From Gemmataceae bacterium (GTDB lineage Bacteria; Planctomycetota; Planctomycetia; Gemmatales; Gemmataceae), in NCBI GenBank assembly GCA_947474875.1, contig CANJKY010000292.1:1-5718 (forward strand): a stretch of 5,718 nucleotides of DNA. The letters are read 5' to 3'. The position numbers and the translations under genes are program-made. Positions 1-5,106 of the stretch are shown piece after piece. The notes beneath the pieces were generated by a model. It ran no database searches and was not told where the DNA came from. It worked only from the letters and a program-made list of their open reading frames with translations. Each line of letters starts with the position of its first letter. Position 1 is the first letter of the stretch.

Positions 1-45
1 CGGAGGGAGCGGGTGGGGGTTTGGCTGCCCCACCCGCTCCCTCCG
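1..45. repeat. Perfect 18-bp inverted repeat (hairpin) at the window edge
   Basis: Bases 1-18 are the exact reverse complement of 28-45, with a 9-base loop (19-27). The arms are purine-rich on one side (GGAGGGAGCGGG) and pyrimidine-rich on the other. The structure may extend left beyond the window. No T-run follows the right arm, so it is not a canonical intrinsic terminator. It could still end transcription of an upstream gene, or be a solitary REP-like palindrome. It resembles the REP-like arms at 1819-1977 in composition but not in exact sequence. Confidence 0.75.
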
Positions 46-122
46 GTCGCGGTTCTACACCAGTCGGGTTGCTGATTCGCGGTTATCATGTCGATAGGCC
101 CTGTTCCGCTCCGAGTTCCCTC

Positions 123-1427
123 ATGTCGCTCACCCGCCGCGACGCGCTGAAGTGGGCGGCCGCGCTTCCCTTCGCGTCCGCCGCGTTCGCCCAGAAGCCG
201 AAGCCGTCGGACGAGTTCCCGATCACCGGCGTGGCTGACGACCGGCTGAAGCCGCTCGACGACCTGATTTCCACCTACGTCATCCGGAACGGGCTGCCCG
301 GCGCGGCCGTCGCCCTCACCCGGCACGGCAAGCTGGTGTACGCCCGCGGGTTCGGGTACGCGAACGTGGAGAAGAAGGTGCCGGTGCAGCCCACGTCGCT
401 GTTCCGCATCGCCAGCGTGTCAAAGCCGATCACCGCCGTCGCCGTGCTGCAACTGGTCGAGAAGAAGCTGCTCAAGCTGGAAGCCCCGATCCTGGACTAC
501 GTCACCCTCAAGCCGTTCCTGGAGCCGAAGGCGAAGGTGGACCCGCGGTGGAAGAAGGTGACGGTGCGGCACTGCCTCCAGCAGACCGGCGGGTGGGACC
601 GCGACCTTTCACTCGACCCGTGTACCGATACCTGGGCGGTGGCGAAGGCGCTGGGCACCACCCCGCCACTGACGCCCGAGCAGGTGACCCGGTACGCCCT
701 CGGCCGGCCGCTCGACTTCGACCCCGGCGAGCGGTACTGCTACGCCAACCAGAGCTATCTGCTGCTCGGCCGGGCGATCGAGAAGGTGAGTTCGGCCAAG
801 TACGAGGAGCACGTCCGCAAGCGGGTGTTCGCCCCACTCAAGGTCACCGCCCCGCGGCTGGCCCGCGGCACCCCGCCCAACCGCCCGAAGACGGAGGTGA
901 GCTACTACGACGCGAAGGGCGAAACCTGCACCAGCTTCTACCCGCCGACCGCCGGGCAGGTGGTGCCGACGCCGGACGGCGGGCTGAACGTGGAGGGGTA
1001 CGAGGCGCACGGCGGGTGGGTGGCGTCGGCCGTCGACCTGGTGAAGTTCACCGCCGCGTTCGACGACCCGGCGAAGTGCCCGCTACTGTCCGAGGAGTCA
1101 GTCAAGGAGATGTGGGCGCGGCCGGATGGCGCCGCCGGGTACACCCGCGGCCGACCGACCGAGGTGTACTACGGGTGCGGGTGGAGCGTGCGGCCGATCG
1201 GCAACGCCGGGAAGGTGAACGCCTGGCACTACGGGCTGATTTCCGGCACCTCGACGGTGATCGTCCGCCGGAACGACGGGTTCGCGTGGGCGCTGCTGCT
1301 GAACACCGACCGCATCAAGGGGACGAAGACTGAGGCAGCCCAGGGGGTGGCGGAGAAGATCCACGCGGCGGTGGACGCGGTGACCGAATGGCCGGACACG
1401 GACCAGTTCGAGAAGCTGGTGAAGTAA
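123..1427 (+). CDS. Tat-exported serine hydrolase, class C beta-lactamase/esterase family
   Basis: A 434-residue protein of the beta-lactamase-related serine hydrolase family (Pfam Beta-lactamase; includes AmpC, D,D-peptidases and EstB-type esterases). A twin-arginine signal is visible: TRRDALK at residues 4-10, an alanine-rich stretch, then AFA-Q as a likely signal peptidase site after A23. The catalytic motifs are all present: SVSK at 98-101 (nucleophile S98, base K101), YAN at 207-209, and HYG at 369-371 in the KTG position. The length fits an exported single-domain enzyme. The true substrate cannot be read from the sequence. Planctomycete genomes carry many such paralogues, more often esterase- or peptidase-like than antibiotic-hydrolysing. 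Six cysteines (151, 166, 206, 269, 319, 352) lie in the mature part, and C206 directly precedes the YAN motif. The start was set at 123 because the Tat n-region begins there; an upstream TTG at 21 would place it inside a hairpin. No Shine-Dalgarno site is visible. Confidence 0.93.
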   Translation: MSLTRRDALKWAAALPFASAAFAQKPKPSDEFPITGVADDRLKPLDDLISTYVIRNGLPGAAVALTRHGKLVYARGFGYANVEKKVPVQPTSLFRIASVSKPITAVAVLQLVEKKLLKLEAPILDYVTLKPFLEPKAKVDPRWKKVTVRHCLQQTGGWDRDLSLDPCTDTWAVAKALGTTPPLTPEQVTRYALGRPLDFDPGERYCYANQSYLLLGRAIEKVSSAKYEEHVRKRVFAPLKVTAPRLARGTPPNRPKTEVSYYDAKGETCTSFYPPTAGQVVPTPDGGLNVEGYEAHGGWVASAVDLVKFTAAFDDPAKCPLLSEESVKEMWARPDGAAGYTRGRPTEVYYGCGWSVRPIGNAGKVNAWHYGLISGTSTVIVRRNDGFAWALLLNTDRIKGTKTEAAQGVAEKIHAAVDAVTEWPDTDQFEKLVK

Positions 1428-1434
1428 GTGTTCT

Positions 1435-1449
1435 GCTCGCGGAGCGAGC
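1435..1449. terminator. Possible bidirectional hairpin between convergent genes
   Basis: GCTCGC and GCGAGC form a perfect 6-bp stem with a 3-base GGA loop. It lies in the 28 bases between the stop of the serine hydrolase (1425-1427) and the stop of the opposing small gene (TAG, minus strand, 1456-1458). Position and symmetry suit a shared terminator. There is no T-run on either side and the stem is short, so the call is weak. Confidence 0.3.
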
Positions 1450-1455
1450 GGACCA

Positions 1456-1683
1456 CTACCGCCCGATCCCGCCCGGCAGTTCGCTGCCCGTCCGCGGGCC
1501 GGTGCGGAAGTCCTCGATCGGCACCGCGTACTTGTCCCGCGCCCGCCGCTTCTGCTCCTCGGTGGTGTACCGCGGGTCGTCCGGCCGGGGCTTGTCGCGG
1601 GCGTCCCGCACGCCGGAGGTGCCGCAGCACCCGACCGCGTACGCGGCCACCACCGCCACCAGCAACACCAACGTCCGTGTCAT
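1456..1683 (-). CDS. Small probable lipoprotein, unknown function
   Basis: A 75-residue protein. The N-terminus is MTRT, then a hydrophobic run (LVLLVAVVAAYA), then AVGC, a plausible lipobox with C19 as the lipidated residue. A second cysteine (C20) follows at once. The mature part of about 57 residues is polar, with many Arg, Asp and Pro residues, and ends in a Gly/Pro-rich tail (TGSELPGGIGR). A segment around residues 40-50 (TTEEQKRRARDKY) is probably a short helix. No enzymatic motif is seen. The gene is supported by a good Shine-Dalgarno site (GGAGG, 7 bases from the ATG), the coherent signal peptide and the tight convergent fit with its neighbour. It is read from its own promoter, leftward. 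A weak -10-like GATAAT lies at 1708-1713 on the minus strand, but no matching -35 was found. The function is not recognised; small lipoproteins of this shape are common and poorly described in planctomycetes. Confidence 0.68.
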   Translation of the reverse strand: MTRTLVLLVAVVAAYAVGCCGTSGVRDARDKPRPDDPRYTTEEQKRRARDKYAVPIEDFRTGPRTGSELPGGIGR

Positions 1684-1690
1684 GACCGGC

Positions 1691-1695
1691 CCTCC
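1691..1695 (-). promoter_or_regulatory. Shine-Dalgarno site of the small lipoprotein gene
   Basis: The minus strand reads GGAGG, 7 bases upstream of the ATG at 1683. This is one of the reasons for accepting the short gene as real. Confidence 0.6.
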
Positions 1696-1818
1696 GAGGA
1701 CACGGACATTATCGCCCGGCGGTCAAGCACCCCGTGCGGCGGAACCCGGCGGCAGATTCGGCAGTCTGGGATGGTGCCGGAACAGCCGACACCGGCGGTA
1801 CAACCGGGCGGGACGGAG

Positions 1819-1860
1819 ACCTCACCCCCCGGCCCCCTCTGAGCCGGAGAGGGGGTGTTC
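1819..1860 (+). repeat. REP-like arm, left copy (2-base deletion)
   Basis: Begins ACCTCACCCCCCGG and ends GGGGGTGTTC. It has an internal 8-bp stem with the 7-base loop GAGCCGG. Compared with the right copy it lacks CC, which removes two base pairs from the stem tip. Confidence 0.8.
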
Positions 1861-1933
1861 GACGGCCAGACGCTGCATTTATTCCCGATAGCCGGCAGTC
1901 AGTCATCACTGGCACCATGAAGCTTCCTCCCTT

Positions 1934-1977
1934 GAACACCCCCTCTCCGGCTCGGAGAGGGGGCCGGGGGGTGAGGT
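1934..1977 (-). repeat. REP-like arm, right copy (intact)
   Basis: On the minus strand it begins ACCTCACCCCCCGG and ends GGGGGTGTTC. It has a perfect 10-bp internal stem with a 5-base loop (GGCTC on the plus strand). It ends 32 bases before the ATG of the HAD gene, so it forms part of that gene's promoter region or 5' leader. Confidence 0.8.
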
Positions 1978-2009
1978 ATTTTGGTCTTTCAACCCCAATT
2001 CACCCTCCC

Positions 2010-2690
2010 ATGCCCCCAGCCCCCATCCGCGCCGTCTACTTCGACGCCGTCGGCACGCTCATCTTCCCCAACCCCACGGCGTCGGCGGTTTACGCTCAAG
2101 TCGCCGGCCGGCACGGGCACGCGATCGATCCCGCGGCCATCTCCCCGCTGTTGTGGCAGCAGTTCCGTATCGAAGACGACCTGGACCGACAGGCCGGGTG
2201 GGTGACGAGCGAGGAGCGGGAGCGCCGCCGCTGGCGGAACATCGTGTCGGCTGCCTTGCCCGGTTCATCCGACGAGTTGTTCGACGAACTGTTCCAGCAC
2301 TTCGCCCAGCCGACCGCGTGGGCGGTGCCGGACGAAGCGGCCCGCACTCTGACCGAACTCGCCGCGGCGGGCTACCGCGTCGGCATGGCGTCGAACTACG
2401 ACTGGCGGCTGGAGTCGGTGGTGGGTGGGAGTGCGGCTCTGGCTGCGGTGCGGGGGCGGCTGGTGATTTCGTCCGTCGTCGGGGTGCGGAAGCCGGGGGC
2501 GAGGTTCTTCGACGCGGTGGTGGCGTCCGCCGGGTGTGAGCCGGGGAAAATCCTGTTCGTCGGCGACGACGTGGAGAACGACTACCACGGGGCCACTGCA
2601 GCCGGGCTGACCGCCGTGCTGCTCGACCCGCAGGACAAACACCCGGAGGTGGAACACCGGGTGCGGTCGCTGACCGAACTTCTACTCTAG
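2010..2690 (+). CDS. HAD-superfamily hydrolase, subfamily IA, HDHD3-like
   Basis: A 226-residue cytoplasmic protein of normal length for a HAD hydrolase with a C1-type helical cap. Motif I is FDAVGTL with nucleophile D12, motif II is S128 in ASNYDWR, motif III is K161 in GVRKP, and motif IV is VGDDVENDYHGA with D186 and D191. The cap spans roughly residues 20-105. The text around motifs I, II and IV resembles the HDHD3/DREG-2-like group and 2-haloacid dehalogenases. Position 14 is Val, where most HAD phosphatases have the second Asp (general acid/base), so ordinary phosphatase activity is uncertain. The start at 2010 puts motif I at the expected distance. In-frame GTG 1734 and ATG 1917 would translate through the REP palindrome. 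No Shine-Dalgarno site is present. The next gene begins 4 bases after the TAG, implying co-transcription with the glycan genes. The substrate is unknown. Confidence 0.88.
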   Translation: MPPAPIRAVYFDAVGTLIFPNPTASAVYAQVAGRHGHAIDPAAISPLLWQQFRIEDDLDRQAGWVTSEERERRRWRNIVSAALPGSSDELFDELFQHFAQPTAWAVPDEAARTLTELAAAGYRVGMASNYDWRLESVVGGSAALAAVRGRLVISSVVGVRKPGARFFDAVVASAGCEPGKILFVGDDVENDYHGATAAGLTAVLLDPQDKHPEVEHRVRSLTELLL

Positions 2691-2694
2691 CCCG

Positions 2695-4017
2695 ATGCCG
2701 GCGAAGCTGCTGATCGTCCAGAACGAGCTGAAGGACCGCCGCGGGCACTACCTGGAGACCGCGTTGGCGGTGGCCGACGCCGCCCCGCGGTGCGGCCTCA
2801 CCCCGTACATCCTGGCCCACGCCACCTGCCCGCCGGACCTGGCCCCGCCCGGCGTGCCGCTGCTGCCCGTCTGCCGGCTCGACCACCAGATGCACTACCC
2901 GCCGGTGCCGGCGTTGACTCTTGGCCCACTCACCATCCCCCCGCCGGTCGTCGACCCGGTGCCCCCGAAGCCGTCGTTGGTGCAACGGGCCGTGCTGCGA
3001 CTATTCCCCCGCCCACCGGCACCCCCGCCGCCGGACGACCTGGACCGGGCCGGGTGCGGGCACGAGCGGCACTTCATCGACGAGTGGCGGAAGGATCTGG
3101 CGTTCGCCCTCACGCTGCTGCGGGTGTCGGCCGCAGATCACGTCGTGTTCCTGACGGCCCATGCCCGTGAACTTCTCGCCGTGCGGCGGATCGTGGATAC
3201 CCTGCCGGCCGAGCTGTGCCCGACGTTCCACCTCGAATTCCGCCACGCCCTGGACTTCGCCGAGCCGGACCACCGCCCGCTCAACCCGTTCACCGCCACG
3301 CACTTGGCGCTGTTCAACCGGTACCGCCCGCTCGGCCCGCACCCCCGCATCCGCCTGTACACCGACACCGCCGAGTTGAGCGAGGTGTACGCCACCGTTT
3401 CCCAGCTTGCGCACTTCACCTTGCCGATTCCGTTCCGAAACGGCAAACTTCCCCCACACCGCCGCGGCGGCGGCCCGCTGCGGATCACGGTCGTCGGCGA
3501 CCCGCGGGACGAGAAGGGGTTCCACCATCTGCCAGCGGTGATCGACACGCTGGCCGGGGAGCCGGTGCGGTTCATCCTTCAGGCCGGGGTATCGGATGCG
3601 GTGAACAACCCGCGGTCGGTGGCGGCGCTGGCGGACCTGAGAACCCGACCGCGGCCGAACGTGGAACTGGTCGGGCTGGACGGCCCGCTGACCGCGGACG
3701 ACTACTTCGCCCTGGTGTCGTCGGCCGACGTGCTGGTGTTCCCGTTCGACCCGGCGGCGTACCGGCGGCGGAGTTCGGGCACGCTCACCGAGGCCATCGC
3801 CGCCGGGGTGCCGACGGTGGTGCCGGACGGTACCTGGCTGGAGACCCAGCAGCCGGCGGGCAGCGGCGAGCGGTTCGCCCGCCCGAGCGAACTGGCCGAC
3901 GCCGTGCAGCGGGTGGTCCGCGGGTACGACGGGTACGAGCGGCGGGCGGCGGAAGCACGGGCGAACTGGCTGGCCGTCCACACACCCGAGCGGTTCGTGC
4001 AGGCACTACTGAACTGA
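2695..4017 (+). CDS. GT-B fold glycosyltransferase (GT4-like)
   Basis: A 440-residue protein that probably transfers a sugar from a nucleotide-sugar donor in building a cell-surface or secreted glycan. The N-terminal half opens with a beta strand (KLLIVQN) and RRGHYLET at 15-22, the loop seen near the start of many GT-B enzymes. The C-terminal Rossmann half starts near 262 with LRITVVGDPRDEKGF. It continues with DDYFALVSSADVLVFPF (335-351) and SSGTLTEAIAAGVPTVVP (360-377), where E366 matches the second Glu of the EX7E donor-binding motif. The first Glu position is R358, as in families reading Y-x-R-S-S-G. Residue 269 is Asp where GT4 enzymes often have the GR arginine. A proline-rich stretch (about 82-114) looks like a disordered insertion in the N-terminal domain. 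There is no signal peptide or membrane helix. The ATG lies 4 bases after the HAD stop and has no Shine-Dalgarno site, so translation may depend on coupling. Donor and acceptor cannot be assigned. Confidence 0.82.
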   Translation: MPAKLLIVQNELKDRRGHYLETALAVADAAPRCGLTPYILAHATCPPDLAPPGVPLLPVCRLDHQMHYPPVPALTLGPLTIPPPVVDPVPPKPSLVQRAVLRLFPRPPAPPPPDDLDRAGCGHERHFIDEWRKDLAFALTLLRVSAADHVVFLTAHARELLAVRRIVDTLPAELCPTFHLEFRHALDFAEPDHRPLNPFTATHLALFNRYRPLGPHPRIRLYTDTAELSEVYATVSQLAHFTLPIPFRNGKLPPHRRGGGPLRITVVGDPRDEKGFHHLPAVIDTLAGEPVRFILQAGVSDAVNNPRSVAALADLRTRPRPNVELVGLDGPLTADDYFALVSSADVLVFPFDPAAYRRRSSGTLTEAIAAGVPTVVPDGTWLETQQPAGSGERFARPSELADAVQRVVRGYDGYERRAAEARANWLAVHTPERFVQALLN

Positions 4018-4049
4018 GGGCGGCGGGTCACGGACGACCGGCGACACCC

Positions 4050-4054
4050 AGGAG
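4050..4054 (+). promoter_or_regulatory. Shine-Dalgarno site deciding the methyltransferase start
   Basis: AGGAG lies 7 bases before ATG 4062 and 13 bases before the second in-frame ATG at 4068. The spacing favours 4062 as the start. Confidence 0.65.
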
Positions 4055-4061
4055 AGGGGCG

Positions 4062-5072
4062 ATGGGCATGAGGCGGTGGTTCCTACACAACATGCGGAGC
4101 GCCCTCGGCACGGCCCAGACGCTGAACCGGGTGACCGACCTGTCCGGCCGGATGTCCCACCTGGACGCGGTGGCCGCCGCATCCGACCAGTACATCCGAC
4201 AACTGTCAGACCACACCGCCCGCCTGGACGCGGTGACCGCCCGGTACGAGCAGCAGATCCAGCGGCTGACCTGGCGGGTCGACCAGTTGGAGCGGGCTTT
4301 GGCCGCCGGCCCGCTGCCCGACACCGCCGCCGCCCCGCCCGGCACCACCAAGCTGCTCATCAACGGCGACCCGCTGTTTCTGCCGGACGATCTGGTCAAG
4401 TTCGTCATCCACACCCGCGTGTCGGCGGCCGACGACCCGGTGCCCAAGCTGCTGGCCGAGACCGAACACTACCTGTGGTGCAAGGAGCGGCTCGGCCCCG
4501 GCGACCAGGCGCTGGACGTGGGGTCGAACATCGGCCTGTTCGCGGTGATGATGGGCAAGCAGGTGAAGTACGGGCAGGTGGGGGTGGTACACGCGTTCGA
4601 GGCCAGCCCGACGGTGGCCCGCGACCTGGGGCGGGTGATCCACGCCAACGGGCTGGGGGCGAACGTGTGCGTCCACCACGCGGCGGTGGCGGACCAGCCG
4701 GGCACGCTCAGCTTCATCGACATCCCGGCCGCGACCGTGAACCGCGAGGCCAGCCACCTGGTCGGGGTGGGGCCGGACGCGGCGGTGGCCGACGCCCCCG
4801 GCCTGGTGCAGGTGCCGGCGGTGTCGCTCGACGCGTTCGTGGCGGCCCAGGGCGGGCCGGTGGTCCCGCGGCTGATCAAGATCGACGTGGAGGGGGCCGA
4901 GTTCCTGGTGCTGGACGGGGCGCGGAAGCTGATCGGCGACCGGCACCCGTGCCTGTGCATCGAGATCCACCCGGACAAGGACGGGGTGTTCGACCACGCC
5001 CGGCTGCGGGCGTACCTGGACGGGTTCGGGTACACGTACACCCACCGGGACAAGACGTACTACTGCGAATGA
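4062..5072 (+). CDS. FkbM-family SAM-dependent methyltransferase with N-terminal coiled coil
   Basis: A 336-residue protein. Residues about 18-82 form a predicted coiled coil with hydrophobic residues at heptad spacing and Gln/Arg/Asp between them. A Pro/Ala-rich linker (83-94) leads to the methyltransferase domain. Motif I is LDVGSNIG at 151-158, the adenosine-ribose acidic residue is E180 in HAFEASP, and the FkbM signature is LIKIDVEGAE at 271-280. A CIEIHP strand follows at 299-304. FkbM enzymes methylate hydroxyl groups, often on sugars of polysaccharides, glycolipids or glycosylated natural products. Between two glycosyltransferases, this one is most likely a sugar O-methyltransferase of a surface glycan. 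It has no membrane segment. The coiled coil contains a 21-residue duplication and probably mediates oligomerisation or docking. The gene starts 44 bases after the previous stop with a good Shine-Dalgarno site. The methylated position and substrate cannot be read from the sequence. Confidence 0.92.
   Translation: MGMRRWFLHNMRSALGTAQTLNRVTDLSGRMSHLDAVAAASDQYIRQLSDHTARLDAVTARYEQQIQRLTWRVDQLERALAAGPLPDTAAAPPGTTKLLINGDPLFLPDDLVKFVIHTRVSAADDPVPKLLAETEHYLWCKERLGPGDQALDVGSNIGLFAVMMGKQVKYGQVGVVHAFEASPTVARDLGRVIHANGLGANVCVHHAAVADQPGTLSFIDIPAATVNREASHLVGVGPDAAVADAPGLVQVPAVSLDAFVAAQGGPVVPRLIKIDVEGAEFLVLDGARKLIGDRHPCLCIEIHPDKDGVFDHARLRAYLDGFGYTYTHRDKTYYCE
4158..4283 (+). repeat. Tandem 63-base (21-residue) repeat within the coiled coil
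   Basis: Residues 33-53 and 54-74 align as two units of exactly three heptads. LDAV opens both units, and A39/A60, Q43/Q64, I45/I66 and L48/L69 also match. At DNA level 4160-4178 and 4223-4241 agree at 18 of 19 bases (CCTGGACGCGGTG then G or A then CCGCC). The rest of the units has diverged. This suggests an old in-frame duplication that lengthened the coil without changing its phase. Confidence 0.6.
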
Positions 5073-5092
5073 CCCCGCCGGGGCACCGCCCG

Positions 5093-5097
5093 GGAGG
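5093..5097 (+). promoter_or_regulatory. Shine-Dalgarno site of the downstream glycosyltransferase
   Basis: GGAGG within a GGGAGGGGG run, 9 bases upstream of ATG 5107. It supports that start for the gene cut by the window end. Confidence 0.6.
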
Positions 5098-5106
5098 GGG
5101 CACACG

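Larger units (their letters stand above)
1819..1977. mobile_element. REPIN-like element: two inverted REP-type palindromes
   Basis: The left arm (1819-1860, 42 bases) is the reverse complement of the right arm (1934-1977, 44 bases). The only difference is a 2-base CC deletion in the left arm, at the CTCT/GAGCC junction. The spacer is 73 bases (1861-1933). Each arm is also a hairpin. In the right arm, CCCCCTCTCC (1939-1948) pairs with GGAGAGGGGG (1954-1963) across a 5-base loop. In the left arm the deletion shortens the stem to 8 bp (1833-1840 with 1848-1855). Two REPs in inverted orientation around a short spacer is the known REPIN architecture, which in other bacteria is spread by RAYT (TnpA-REP) transposases. 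No transposase lies in this window and no target duplication was seen. Alternatively, these are two independent REP insertions or a bidirectional terminator. Confidence 0.75.
1684..2009. other. Intergenic region carrying a REPIN-like element
   Basis: These 326 bases separate the divergent lipoprotein and HAD genes. Bases 1684-1818 should hold the lipoprotein promoter and leader, and otherwise show only GC-rich sequence without a clear motif. Bases 1819-1977 are the inverted REP pair. Bases 1978-2009 are a comparatively AT-rich leader just upstream of the HAD start. No tRNA, small RNA or riboswitch pattern was recognised. Open frames crossing the region run through the palindromes and do not look like protein. 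Confidence 0.6.

Noticed and set aside
21..122. Upstream extension of the serine hydrolase to a TTG at 21
   Set aside because: The added residues are low-complexity, start inside the edge hairpin, and would bury the twin-arginine signal 34 residues into the protein.
1708..1713. Minus-strand GATAAT as a -10 box of the lipoprotein gene
   Set aside because: A TTGACC lies nearby, but only 7 bases away, and nothing resembling a -35 is at 16-18 bases; too weak to list as a promoter.
1388..1891. Plus-strand open frame overlapping the lipoprotein gene
   Set aside because: It is antisense to a gene with a signal peptide and ribosome site, overlaps the hydrolase end, and its Arg/Pro/Ser-rich translation looks like a GC-rich shadow frame.
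1819..1977. CRISPR array
   Set aside because: There are only two repeat copies and they are inverted, not direct, with one 73-base spacer.
1734..2009. Upstream extension of the HAD protein to GTG 1734 or ATG 1917
   Set aside because: The extra residues are translated from the REP palindrome(s) and have no relation to the HAD fold; ATG 2010 gives the normal distance to motif I.
3216..4061. Upstream extension of the methyltransferase frame back to 3216
   Set aside because: It overlaps the glycosyltransferase gene in another frame and reads as Arg/Gly-rich shadow sequence; ATG 4062 has a good Shine-Dalgarno site.
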